DNA of 64,000 nucleotides from Paulinella micropora (lineage: Eukaryota; Cercozoa; Imbricatea; Euglyphida). Where the stretch lies: NCBI GenBank assembly GCA_009731375.1, contig BJOX01000052.1, positions 1,051,175 through 1,115,174 of the forward strand, written 5' to 3'. Position numbers and translations under genes: made by a program. Below, in pieces: positions 8,550-18,489 of this stretch (the stretch's first letter is position 1; every line of letters starts with the position of its first letter). Below the pieces are notes generated by a model. It was not told the DNA's origin, did no database searches, and saw only the letters and a list, made by a program, of their open reading frames with translations.

Positions 8550-11225
8550 ATGTCGACAGAGACCGCCGAAGTGAGTGAATTCTCGGAGGCAGATCAAAGA
8601 AGAGAAGAAGAAGAAGCAGGAGGAGGAGGAGGAGGAGGAGGAGGATTGAATGAAGGAGGAGGAGGAGATGAAGGAGTAGGAGGAGGAGTAGAAGAGGGCT
8701 GGGATGATGAAGGAAGATATGGAGGAGACGAAGATGAAGGAGGATTTGAACAAGAAGAGACGGGAGGAGGAGGAGCATATGGTAATCCCTTACCACCTGC
8801 CTACACGGGAGGAGGAGGACGAAAAATGATCGACTTGATTCATAGTGATGGAGAGGAGATCACAGTGGAGGAACAACAGTGGGTGCAAGACCACTATGAC
8901 CTCACTAAAGAAGAGTTTGATAACAAGATGGGGGTAGAGAAGGATACCTATGTGTGGATCCCTCAGGATCAAAGAAGAGAGAAAAGTCGTGCTAAAAAGG
9001 ATGTCTATATCCTATTATCAAACACAGCACAGCTCCTCGGCAAACTGGTCTCTGATCCAGAAGAGAGAAAGAAGATACAGCATATCAAGTTTGGGGACAC
9101 ACACACCCACCTTGAATTACTCGATGCTATCTTTGGGGTGTACACTCAAACCCTGATTTGGGAACGTACATACGGCCCACGATGTGAGGGTTACCTCCAG
9201 TACACAAACCCAAGAGCAACGGCCAGATTCCTCGCGACTGGTCAGGAGGCAGTCGATGTAACAAAAATGAAGACCAATCTGGGTTCGAAAAACTCGAGTG
9301 GCATATTTCATTTTTTTACAATGGAAATAAAGGCCTTGGAGGAGGGGAAGGCAGAGATGGAAAAAAGCATTAAGGCAGCAGGAGAAACTCATCCTGTGAT
9401 TGATGAGTTAGAGAAGACCGACAGAGTTCTGACCAAGATCAGACTGTTGATGGGTGCGTTACTGCACAAGGAGGCATGGAAGAGATGGATTCCTACCAAG
9501 GATCACTCTGTCCTTAAATCACTTAGTAACGCACCACCGGTCGCCAACAAAGCAGGTGTTGACCAATATGTGGAGAAATATAATTTTCTCAGATCTGCTT
9601 CTGAATTGGTGGCCTTTATCACTCATGCTCAAAAGCTGGTGATATCTGAGAAGAAGAAGGCGAAAGAGAATGAGGAGTTCGAGAAGACGATGAGACTGGA
9701 AAGAATGAAAGCAAAAGTGAGTGGTGCAAAGACACACCCTCCGACATATTTGACCCCACCAGCTCCTGCCCCACCAGCCCCTGCACCCTCGGGCTCAACT
9801 ACGGTGGTGGTCACAAACACGGAGAAGAAGGACAGACAGAACATCATAAATGCCTTCAAGGGGAAGAAAGGAGGAGTGGCAAGTCTCATGCTATATGCCA
9901 AGACGAGCTCAGACAAAGACTCTGATGCTTCGCTTTTGAGCAAGCTCAAAGAGATCAATGCCTGCATGAAGGCTTTTCCTTGCGACGAAACGCAGGAATA
10001 CGAGGCCCTTGTTACTGTTTTTGACCAATCTCTAGTCTCGGAGGGATTTGATCTGACACAGTACAAGTTTTTGAGAAAGAAGGAGGAGATTAAGAGAAAC
10101 AATGCAACAGGCCTAGACGCTCAGTGTGAACTGGCGGTGGCCACACTCATTTCATATTTTCAATCTCATGGATACCAGCATCTCTGCACTGGTACTCTCA
10201 TAGGATTTGAAATCTTTGAGACAGTGGCGATGAGTTTGAGGAGTGCTGTTGGCTTGGCGGCGACCCTTACGGAGGTAGTTTCCTCCTATGGGCTATTCTA
10301 TGGCCGCAAGTCGATCATCCTCTATTTCTTTTCGGCGTTACACACAGTTAACCCGAGTAAGCTTACTCAGCTCATACAACAATGCTCGACGTTTAGCTCA
10401 GTGAAGTCCAAGAACTTCCTCGAGACACACGTGTTCGAAAATACGGTTCAAAGCGTTGCTCCGTCAGCACTGTTTCAAGAAGTGATGAGTGCATGCTCAA
10501 ACATGGACTCGCTCACGGAGGCACATACGGCACAGGCAGGCGGTGTACCTGTTGGCGCACAAGCCACGTACACAAACAGAGTTGCCGGTTGGAAGAGACA
10601 GAGAGAGCCAGACCTGAAGACCGCATGTTGGAGGTGGTTCGCGGGCTTGCAGTGTAAGGCACAGATGGAGAACAGAGACTGCTCTTTCAATCATGATAGG
10701 CAGAACCCAACAGCAAGGGCAAATTTTCTGAGCAGGACGGAAGGCAAGGAACCGGGCCTTTTCAATATGCTTCAGATTGCCGCTGTGAACGAAGGTTGGT
10801 ATGCCAATATGTGTGATGATGAGGAGTTACGAGAGGCAATCATTACCTACATGAAGAGGATGAAGGAGAAGAAGGAGGAAAGGGAGAGACAAAAGAACTT
10901 AAAGGCCTCTCAAAGAGGACGAGAAGGAGGAGCAGGAGCAGGAGGACGAGGAGGAGGAGGAGGAGGAGGAGGACGAGGAACATGGAGAGGAGCCTCGAGG
11001 TGGCAGGGAACCCCTCAGAGAGGAAGAGGAGGAGGTCGGGGATATACCCCTTATGGAGGGAGAGCTGTTCGAGCTCCAGCCCCCCCACCCAGAGGAGGAG
11101 GAGGCTCGTGGGCAAGCTCCAACCCAAATTTCGGTCGAGCTCAGGCCTACAACACTGCCTCGGAGACCGATACGTCATCCTACCCGGACACTACTCAAGG
11201 TAATCGTTTCGAGGTGGTGGAATGA
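8550..11225 (+). CDS. gag: Gypsy Gag polyprotein (891 aa) with CCCH-type zinc finger and RGG-rich tail
   Basis: Structural protein of the retrotransposon particle. Residues 1-90 are very acidic and Gly-rich (repeated EEE and GGG). The middle (about 100-660) is helical and presumably the capsid. A cysteine/histidine cluster from residue 693 reads C-x8-C-x8-C-x3-H, a CCCH arrangement rather than the CCHC knuckle usual for Gag. The C-terminus (about 785-870) is rich in RGG and poly-Gly, likely RNA binding. The ATG follows a long leader and is the first in-frame start. The frame closes with a single TGA, after which the same frame stays open through pol, suggesting readthrough. Gag identity is inferred from position, composition and the zinc finger; I did not recognise a capsid family. 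Confidence 0.8.
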   Translation: MSTETAEVSEFSEADQRREEEEAGGGGGGGGGLNEGGGGDEGVGGGVEEGWDDEGRYGGDEDEGGFEQEETGGGGAYGNPLPPAYTGGGGRKMIDLIHSDGEEITVEEQQWVQDHYDLTKEEFDNKMGVEKDTYVWIPQDQRREKSRAKKDVYILLSNTAQLLGKLVSDPEERKKIQHIKFGDTHTHLELLDAIFGVYTQTLIWERTYGPRCEGYLQYTNPRATARFLATGQEAVDVTKMKTNLGSKNSSGIFHFFTMEIKALEEGKAEMEKSIKAAGETHPVIDELEKTDRVLTKIRLLMGALLHKEAWKRWIPTKDHSVLKSLSNAPPVANKAGVDQYVEKYNFLRSASELVAFITHAQKLVISEKKKAKENEEFEKTMRLERMKAKVSGAKTHPPTYLTPPAPAPPAPAPSGSTTVVVTNTEKKDRQNIINAFKGKKGGVASLMLYAKTSSDKDSDASLLSKLKEINACMKAFPCDETQEYEALVTVFDQSLVSEGFDLTQYKFLRKKEEIKRNNATGLDAQCELAVATLISYFQSHGYQHLCTGTLIGFEIFETVAMSLRSAVGLAATLTEVVSSYGLFYGRKSIILYFFSALHTVNPSKLTQLIQQCSTFSSVKSKNFLETHVFENTVQSVAPSALFQEVMSACSNMDSLTEAHTAQAGGVPVGAQATYTNRVAGWKRQREPDLKTACWRWFAGLQCKAQMENRDCSFNHDRQNPTARANFLSRTEGKEPGLFNMLQIAAVNEGWYANMCDDEELREAIITYMKRMKEKKEERERQKNLKASQRGREGGAGAGGRGGGGGGGGRGTWRGASRWQGTPQRGRGGGRGYTPYGGRAVRAPAPPPRGGGGSWASSNPNFGRAQAYNTASETDTSSYPDTTQGNRFEVVE

Positions 11226-11258
11226 CTGGAGGGGGAAGAAGAGAGGAAGGAGAAGACT

Positions 11259-14200
11259 GTGAAGTTTAACCCTAAAGTCACAGTGCTTTCTAATGCTGTT
11301 GTGCAGACTGGGCCAACGCTTCCTCTATGTGAAAACAAAGATGTGGGTACACAGAGACTGCAGCCCCAAGGTAGTCTCATACCCGTTCATACAGCACGGT
11401 TACCAATGATAACTGATGCAAATAGGAAGGCGAGACTTGCGATGGAGGCGAGGAGGCCAATGGCAGACGTATCGCCTCGGCCAAGCAAACAACCACGAAC
11501 AGACTCAATGTCTACGGTCGCGGCGGGTGGCGAGCAAAAAGACAATGTGTGTACTCAAGTACCACAAGACAATGTCGCTCAAATAGTAAACGCACCAGTA
11601 CCGCAGAATAATAAAAATGTTAATGAGGTGAAGCAGGAGGAGAAGAAGGAGGAGTTGAAAAACTTAGAGACAAGACTCCAAAATTTGGAACGTAAAGTTC
11701 TTGTTCTCGCAGCCAATATACACAGGCCCGATGCTCTGTGTTATACGGAACTTTATTGTGAAACATTGAAGACAATATTAAAAGTTGGTAATGATACGAT
11801 GGCGAATATTAATATTGTCGGCCGGAAGTTTTTTAATCGATACCGGGACTGGGTGGACGGAAATATGAAAAAGTCAACGGGCACTCTCAAAGGAGTGAGC
11901 AGCCGGACGGATATCACGGGAATCATCACACTGACCTTTAAATTGAAATCCGCACGAGTATACCGTATGGACCTCTATGTCGTCCCCGGTTACCACGGGT
12001 CAATATTACTATCGTATGACCAATTGGCTACGATGGGGGCTGTGATTGATTGCGCCGCACGGCGAGTGATATATGGAGTAAAAAGAGGAGAAGAGAACGA
12101 TATTGATCCCTTCAACGCTACTGACTCTTATGAGGCTTATGAGCTGAGTCTAGCGACGGATCACAAAAAGATGGCCATCGCACATGAGGCACTTGAGGTG
12201 TACGTTCACCCCCATGTCGTAAGACCGGATGAACTGTCCTGGACCGACAATTGGGAATCCCAAGTGTGCACTGTCACAGTTCCGACATGCCATTGGGACA
12301 AAAAGTCTATTGATGACTTAATCGAGAAGCGAAAGGAGGAGATTATATGTGTCGCACAAAGAAGCCCGTCGTTGGCGAGATTCGCGGAAGGAGTAGGAAC
12401 AGATGTCCATATTACTAACGGATACTGTTTCCATGCGAAAGTAGGAGAAGAAAAAAGGGAGGCGTTTGTACCAAGGAGAACGGGGCGAATCCCGGATACT
12501 CCACCAGAAACTATTAAAAGTTTTATTACTGATTTCTGGGGTGACGAGCCCACGTGGCCGCGTTCACTGTCTGAAGTGAAGAAATGCTTACGGACTTTAT
12601 TCGAAAATAATAAGCCGTATACTATTATCCTGCCATATAATGAGAAGGCGATATGGGCGCAGGAAATAAGGGACCGGCTTATTGATCATCCTATACCGGT
12701 ACCCTCTCGCAAGCAACAGCTAGTGGTGGCTTGTCGTATGGGAACTCGTGAGCAGAGCAGTGCATACAAGCGGAAGCTCAGAGACCTCGACAAGTTGAAA
12801 TTGATACCGCAAGCATTCACATGCTTTGATGGTTTTTACACCCGTAAAGCTCCTTTGCAATACGCGAGACTCATTGACATGCTGGTGGAGCTCGGTAAAG
12901 ATGATGAGCCGGACACGGTCACGTATGAAAAGACGGGCCTAGATGATGTCTCGGAAGAGGACTTAGGCTTGGAGGAGGACAGAGAACCCCTCAAGCAGCA
13001 TAAGCAGATGTCTGATGAAGATTTTCAAGAGGCGGCGCGGAAAATATTGGAAGAAGGAGTAGGCACGGAGAAGGAGAAGGAGCTTTTAAAAGCCAAATTA
13101 GAGGCGAACAAGGAAATTTTTGACCCTCCACATGCAGGTGGTGTCAAGCCTGAAGATTTCACTGCGGTTATTTACAAAATACCGGGTGCGGAGCCGTCAC
13201 CGGCACCACGAAGGGCGAATTTGAGTATACATGAGGCGAAGATAGCGGAGGAGCTAGCAAGACAGCTGCTCAATGAGGACTTTATTGAGAGATCAACATC
13301 CTCAATAGTCTCACAACCGAGAATAGTGCCGAAGCCAGGAGGAGAATGGCGCCTGACAGTTAACTATGCTCGTGTTAACAAGGTGCTGGAGGAAGAGAGA
13401 AATCCTCTCCCGACATTAGAAGAAGGAAGGAGAGTACTGCGGAATGCAAAATTCTATTCGGTCATTGACCTTAAGAATGGCTTCTGGCAGATACCACTGG
13501 AGGAAAAGTCCAGATGGCTGACGGCGTTTGTGGTGGGTATGGAAATATACCAATGGAAAGTGCTTCCGATGGGCCTCAAGCAAGCCCCAGGACTTTTCCA
13601 GAAGGCGATGCAGAAGATGTTGAGCAGTCAGTACGATGATTTGTCTGACGGTGGCTTTATGAGAAGGCGGGGACAGAAGGCGGGAGAATATGCATTTTGC
13701 TATATCGATGACATTATCGTATACTCTAACACAATGGAGGAGCATATCGATCATTTGTCCGATATATTCAGGCGCATCGGAGCTTTTGGCCTGAAGTGCA
13801 ATCTAAAGAAGTGTCAACTTGCCAAGACGAGTGTGACATACTTAGGGTACGAGATCTCCCATAATCGAGTCTCGATATCCAAAGAGAAGAGGGAGGAGAT
13901 TATGAATCGACCGATACCGAAGAACCGCACTGAATTGCACTCATTCCTTGCGATGGCGCAATACTATAGCCAGTTTATACCCGATTGGGGTGCAACACGG
14001 GCTAAAGTGGAGAAAATGATAGATTTTGGAGACTTTGAGAAGTGGGACGAAGAGGCTTTGCAAGCGTTTCATGCGCTCAAAGATCTCATTTACAAAGACC
14101 CGAAAGACGGAGGACTGGTGTTAACGATGCCCGACTTTACGAAACAATTCGTAGTCGATACAGACGCATCTAAGTTTGCGATTGGGGCTGTATTACAACA

Positions 14201-17039
14201 AGAGGATGAGGAGAAGAAATTACGCCCAATCATGTTTATTAGTAGGAAGTTGTGTGCGGCGGAGAGAAACTATTGCACAAGGCAAAGAGAGGCGTTGGCG
14301 GTAGTATGGGCCCTCAAGAGGCTCAGAGAGTATTTGTGGGGAGGACCTCAATTTACTGTCAGAACTGATCATCATAACCTGTTATGGTTGATGAATCATG
14401 AACAGACGGGACGGCTGGCGCGGTGGCAAGCGTTCTTGTCTTGTTTCGATTTTACAATGGTCCATCTACCGGGAAAGCGAAATGTGGTCGCTGATAGCCT
14501 CTCTAGGCTAGAGTTTAACTCAGAAGTATCGGCGTTGGTGTCCACGGTGGAGATGGAAGACTTGTCCACTGACAAGGTGTATGAGGTCAGCCACATTGAG
14601 GCGATGGAGATGGCGAGTGGAGTCCGATATGACCGCACAGGTCTACGGTACAGTCCACAAGGCCCGGATCACGGGATATGTTGTGAGCTACATACCCAGG
14701 AGGACGCTGAGTGGTCCTATGAGGTATATGAGAATGCGAAGGCGAACATAAGAGAGGAAGAGGAGACGCAGGAAGTTTATGCGGAGCCTCCTCAAGAGCG
14801 GAGAAGTGACCTAGACGATGACCCGGAAAGAATCGGGGTACGGCTAGAAGATGGTACTATCCATATAGCCTCGCCTACCGCATGGAGGCAACAACAGGCT
14901 CAAGATCCGGAGTTTAAAGAACTGATACAGTTATATCAGAACCCGGATGAGCTACGGATGACGAAAGCGATCAAAGATCAGATGAAGGAGATGGGATGGA
15001 GAGATGGTCTACTGTGGTACAAGGGCCTTCACGGTCGCTATGCGTCACAGCCGGACAAATGGACCCTTTGGGTACCGGAGAGTCTGAGACGATTTATATT
15101 TGTCGCAGCCCACAATTGCCCACTTTTGGCGCATCCGGGTCGACAACGAACTCATATGTTCGTAGCGAGGCGATTCTGGTGGAAGAAGATGAAGGAGGAG
15201 ATAGATCAGGCGGTGGATGCATGCATCCCGTGCAAGATAAACAAAACACCACTGAAGGCAAATTTCGGCCTGATTGGCGAATTTCCTCTTCATGCGGGGA
15301 TGTTTGAGTTTATACACATTGATCATGTGGGACCTTTCCCAGAATCGAAGGATGGTTACAAATACCTCCTTACGGCTATTGACAGAGCCACCAACTATGT
15401 GTGGATCATCCCTGTCAAAGACGTTACCGGCAAGACGACGGCCGAGGCGCTGATCGATAGGATCATCTCACAGATCGGAGTACCAAGAAAGATATGTTCT
15501 GATCGAGGCTCGGACTTTAATAACGAGGTCATCGACAAACTATCTAAGTATTACGGGATGAAATGGCAATATGTTACTGCCTATAACCCGCGAGCAAATG
15601 GGAAAATCGAGCGGGTACACAGACCCCTCAAAGCCTCGCTAAAGATGTATTGCACGAAGAAGGAGAATCAAAGAGCATGGGTCGAGGCAGCACCATCATT
15701 TGCGTTTGCTATGAGCTGTCTACCCTCTACGGCGTTAGGAGGCTCGAAGAGCTCAATCTCGCCATATCAGTTAGTATATGGGCGTGAGCCTGATATCCCG
15801 ACTTCGCTCCTTCACCCAAAAGACACTTGGGCGGATGCGGATGAGTTGTTTGGGATGAGACTTAGAGTGAAGATGGAGGCGGAACAAATAGTCAGGGCGC
15901 ATAGAGAGGCGGAGCGCCGAAAGACTGATGCTGAAGGGGTGCGACAAGCGCACTTGGATCAGATCAAGTTCCAGGTCGGGGATATTGTACTATTGTACCA
16001 TCCTCAAGTCCCGAAGGGAGTCAGCTCTAAGCTGTTCACTCACTGGAAAGGACCTTATCAGATTATGGAACAGACGGGACCTCTGAATTACAAGATCAGG
16101 GGTAGAGGGAAGGTGCAAATTGTGAATGTAAGAAGGCTGATTAAGTATGATCCCTTCTTACTGGAAGATGAATCCGTTGAGGAGGCGTTAAAACGGATGA
16201 AGGATGATTTCAAAGAGGTGCCGCCCATCCACAAGGAGGCTGGCATAGACCAAGACGATGCTTATCGGGCACCGATAGCTGAGAAGGAGGAGAGTGAGGT
16301 GGACAGCAAGGAGAAGACTGACCGCATAAGCGCGGTGGGGACTCAGTCCAAGTCTCCGCGAGAGCATAGCGGAAAGAAGGAGAAGATCACAGAGGCGCAG
16401 CTAAGGAGAGCGCGGAATGATCTTATCAACGACCAACCGAGGAAGGCGATGAGGTCGATGAGATCAAAGGACGTCCACCAGGAGGAGGAGGGGACGGACA
16501 CTGACCCAAACGCGGGCAACGTTGAGATTGTCCATGAGCGATGGAAGGAAGGCGATGCGATAGCAACCATCGCATGGGTGAAAAATGTTTTCTATCTGAT
16601 GAGACCAGCGGAACAACATGTCGCTGATGACACTCTCTCAGACTTATACTTGATGCGGGTCGTGGCGGTCCCACGACAGATGCGTGTCACACGGACACTC
16701 AAAATATCATCAGCCGCAAAGATAGTACAACCGATACTCCAGTTCTGGAGAAGTATGGACCCGGTTGAGGATCCAAAGGCAAGACATTATCTGCCAGTAT
16801 ATAAAGACGCAAAAAGTCTCGAGACATGGGATGATACAATTACTCCCAGAGACAAGGATTACACTGCGTGGACCATTCAGACACTGCCAAGAGGAGTGCT
16901 TGATGTCCCTTTTGAATTATCGTTGGGCGGAATCCCTAATAAGATCTGGGACATTCTCGAACAGTCAAAGTTCGATCTGACTTTTGTTGGTGGTCCTCCA
17001 CCAGGCAAAGAAATCCGCGCCAGACGACGAAGGCAGTGA
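11259..17039 (+). CDS. pol: Gypsy Pol polyprotein (PR-RT-RNase H-IN plus C-terminal extension)
   Basis: Encodes the replication and integration enzymes. A protease-like region lies around residues 160-270, with Asp-Thr-Met at about 179-181 where Asp-Thr/Ser-Gly is expected, followed by a GSILLSYDQLATMGAVID-type strand. RT has LPMGLKQAPGLFQ and the YIDD catalytic box at residue 815. RNase H has DTDAS at about 967. Integrase has an H-x-H...C-x2-C zinc motif (AHNCPLLAH...CIPC), catalytic Asp 1355, Asp 1415 and Glu 1451 (D-D-35-E), and a GPY-type motif (HWKGPYQI). A C-terminal domain at about 1760-1915 is homologous to the translated product at 50449-51123. The frame is the same as gag and is continuous from the gag TGA; the listed start is a GTG only because no ATG is needed if translation reads through. 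Intact over 1,926 codons. Confidence 0.95.
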   Translation: MKFNPKVTVLSNAVVQTGPTLPLCENKDVGTQRLQPQGSLIPVHTARLPMITDANRKARLAMEARRPMADVSPRPSKQPRTDSMSTVAAGGEQKDNVCTQVPQDNVAQIVNAPVPQNNKNVNEVKQEEKKEELKNLETRLQNLERKVLVLAANIHRPDALCYTELYCETLKTILKVGNDTMANINIVGRKFFNRYRDWVDGNMKKSTGTLKGVSSRTDITGIITLTFKLKSARVYRMDLYVVPGYHGSILLSYDQLATMGAVIDCAARRVIYGVKRGEENDIDPFNATDSYEAYELSLATDHKKMAIAHEALEVYVHPHVVRPDELSWTDNWESQVCTVTVPTCHWDKKSIDDLIEKRKEEIICVAQRSPSLARFAEGVGTDVHITNGYCFHAKVGEEKREAFVPRRTGRIPDTPPETIKSFITDFWGDEPTWPRSLSEVKKCLRTLFENNKPYTIILPYNEKAIWAQEIRDRLIDHPIPVPSRKQQLVVACRMGTREQSSAYKRKLRDLDKLKLIPQAFTCFDGFYTRKAPLQYARLIDMLVELGKDDEPDTVTYEKTGLDDVSEEDLGLEEDREPLKQHKQMSDEDFQEAARKILEEGVGTEKEKELLKAKLEANKEIFDPPHAGGVKPEDFTAVIYKIPGAEPSPAPRRANLSIHEAKIAEELARQLLNEDFIERSTSSIVSQPRIVPKPGGEWRLTVNYARVNKVLEEERNPLPTLEEGRRVLRNAKFYSVIDLKNGFWQIPLEEKSRWLTAFVVGMEIYQWKVLPMGLKQAPGLFQKAMQKMLSSQYDDLSDGGFMRRRGQKAGEYAFCYIDDIIVYSNTMEEHIDHLSDIFRRIGAFGLKCNLKKCQLAKTSVTYLGYEISHNRVSISKEKREEIMNRPIPKNRTELHSFLAMAQYYSQFIPDWGATRAKVEKMIDFGDFEKWDEEALQAFHALKDLIYKDPKDGGLVLTMPDFTKQFVVDTDASKFAIGAVLQQEDEEKKLRPIMFISRKLCAAERNYCTRQREALAVVWALKRLREYLWGGPQFTVRTDHHNLLWLMNHEQTGRLARWQAFLSCFDFTMVHLPGKRNVVADSLSRLEFNSEVSALVSTVEMEDLSTDKVYEVSHIEAMEMASGVRYDRTGLRYSPQGPDHGICCELHTQEDAEWSYEVYENAKANIREEEETQEVYAEPPQERRSDLDDDPERIGVRLEDGTIHIASPTAWRQQQAQDPEFKELIQLYQNPDELRMTKAIKDQMKEMGWRDGLLWYKGLHGRYASQPDKWTLWVPESLRRFIFVAAHNCPLLAHPGRQRTHMFVARRFWWKKMKEEIDQAVDACIPCKINKTPLKANFGLIGEFPLHAGMFEFIHIDHVGPFPESKDGYKYLLTAIDRATNYVWIIPVKDVTGKTTAEALIDRIISQIGVPRKICSDRGSDFNNEVIDKLSKYYGMKWQYVTAYNPRANGKIERVHRPLKASLKMYCTKKENQRAWVEAAPSFAFAMSCLPSTALGGSKSSISPYQLVYGREPDIPTSLLHPKDTWADADELFGMRLRVKMEAEQIVRAHREAERRKTDAEGVRQAHLDQIKFQVGDIVLLYHPQVPKGVSSKLFTHWKGPYQIMEQTGPLNYKIRGRGKVQIVNVRRLIKYDPFLLEDESVEEALKRMKDDFKEVPPIHKEAGIDQDDAYRAPIAEKEESEVDSKEKTDRISAVGTQSKSPREHSGKKEKITEAQLRRARNDLINDQPRKAMRSMRSKDVHQEEEGTDTDPNAGNVEIVHERWKEGDAIATIAWVKNVFYLMRPAEQHVADDTLSDLYLMRVVAVPRQMRVTRTLKISSAAKIVQPILQFWRSMDPVEDPKARHYLPVYKDAKSLETWDDTITPRDKDYTAWTIQTLPRGVLDVPFELSLGGIPNKIWDILEQSKFDLTFVGGPPPGKEIRARRRRQ

Positions 17040-17881
17040 CAAAGAAACTATTTTTCTTTATGCGTCTCAAATAAACTGATTGATTGCCCACGGCGTATCA
17101 TGATTTGATCATGCATCATCAGTTATCAATATGAATATTAAAAAGACTCAGTGATATAACTTGGCATTCGATCGCAACATACGAGTGCGAAAGGTCGATC
17201 GACGATGATACTACACCGTATACGGGGATCGCTAGTGTATTGAGCGATGGTGTTCCCGGGTATGACCCTTTCCAAGTCCTGGGATGATGTTCTCGAAAAT
17301 GAAATGTTCTCTGAAACTTTCATTAAATTATTTTTTACGATAGATTATATACTGTCGTACCTGAGCACGGTCAATCTCTACTTGTGTCGGTATATCGCAG
17401 GGTCGGGTACATACACCTCGACTTCGGATATAGCTATTAGGACTGGCCCCCTAATACTATATCATAGGATATCCGCCTTATACAAGGGTATGTCATTAAA
17501 AAAGACAATGTACTTACGATCTCCCTGTGAATAATAATAATAATAATGATAATGATAAGAAGAAGAAGGAGATCAAAGGGGGAATCGTACTACAGCACCA
17601 CGTTGCTTGTATTTTTTTATTAATTGTACGTTTGTTCTTGACATACTGACAAAAAAAAAAAGAAAAAAAAAGAAATTGAGGGGAAGGAGTTCAAAATTTA
17701 CAAGAAAGGCTAGAGAATCCGCTTTGACGTGCCGTATGAGGATATATTTATCGTCTTTTAGCGTCTATCCGTGGGTCGATGCGCTGTGTGGCATGACTCC
17801 ATAGCGCATACTATTTGCAGAAAGAAATCAGAAGGTGTATGACGAAAATGCTATTTCCGTCATAAAATCGGGAGGGGGTAC
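17040..17881 (+). other. Gypsy 3' untranslated region with polypurine tract
   Basis: 842 bp with no convincing gene. It ends in ATCGGGAGGGGGTAC just before the 3' LTR; GGGAGGGGG is the likely polypurine tract priming plus-strand synthesis. A short GAA/AAT-rich patch lies at about 17530-17570. Confidence 0.7.
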
Positions 17882-18118
17882 TGTAGGCATCACCCCCCGG
17901 ATAGCCGGTAAAAAATACCTTTTCCTGGTGACAGGTGCACCAGCTTGTTTTTCAGTATTATTTGTCCGGATTGGACCTGATGCCATTTTATTCCTGGTCT
18001 GTTGCCGTTTTCCTTTTTGGCTTCACTGAGCTAATACAACGAGACATCATTCTCATTCTTGAGGACTGTGTTTGGTTGTATTACCGACTTTTTACGAGCT
18101 ATCGTTGGGGGCATTACA
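17882..18118 (+). repeat. 3' LTR of the Ty3/gypsy element
   Basis: 237 bp, same termini as the 5' LTR, with about two mismatches to it. Followed at once by GATC, matching the base run preceding the 5' LTR. Confidence 0.95.
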
Positions 18119-18489
18119 GATCTGAATCTGAGACTCAACCTGAGTTTCTCTAGCACCTGGCCGTCCCCAGACTGCTGAACGGCACTGTCTTCCTGCAACA
18201 CTTTTCTCGCATCCAGTTGAAACACCGCTAAAAGTTGAGTTCACTCGCGTCACACCTCTTCAACTTCTGCCGCTTTACGGCCAAACACTTTTTTGTTCAC
18301 AATAGTGATACTGAGTCGAAGATAGTAATATTATTAATAATATATTAATACAGTTGAATACTACCGTAGTAACTATAATAAAACTTTCATCATCACTTGC
18401 CAGTGCCAGTGTGACTAGTATAATCACTCTGAGCGGGAAGCAGACTCTGAGAGATATTAATAGAATGGATTCTACTTCAAGTCTTGTTA
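18119..18489. other. Unassigned sequence between the gypsy element and a tandem repeat
   Basis: No convincing gene, repeat or RNA recognised. Partly AT-rich (ATTAATAATATATTAATA near 18330). Confidence 0.5.

Larger units (their letters stand above)
7527..18118 (+). mobile_element. Complete Ty3/gypsy LTR retrotransposon (10.6 kb)
   Basis: Two 237-bp direct repeats with TGTAGG...TTACA termini (7527-7763 and 17882-18118) enclose gag and pol on +. GATC sits immediately outside both ends (7523-7526 and 18119-18122), consistent with a 4-bp target duplication. The LTRs differ at only about two positions, so insertion was recent. A primer-binding-site candidate starting TGGAGTCC lies two bases after the 5' LTR. 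A purine tract GGGAGGGGG precedes the 3' LTR. Both large frames are open, so the copy may be competent. The order RT, RNase H, integrase places it in the Ty3/gypsy (Metaviridae-type) group. Confidence 0.95.
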
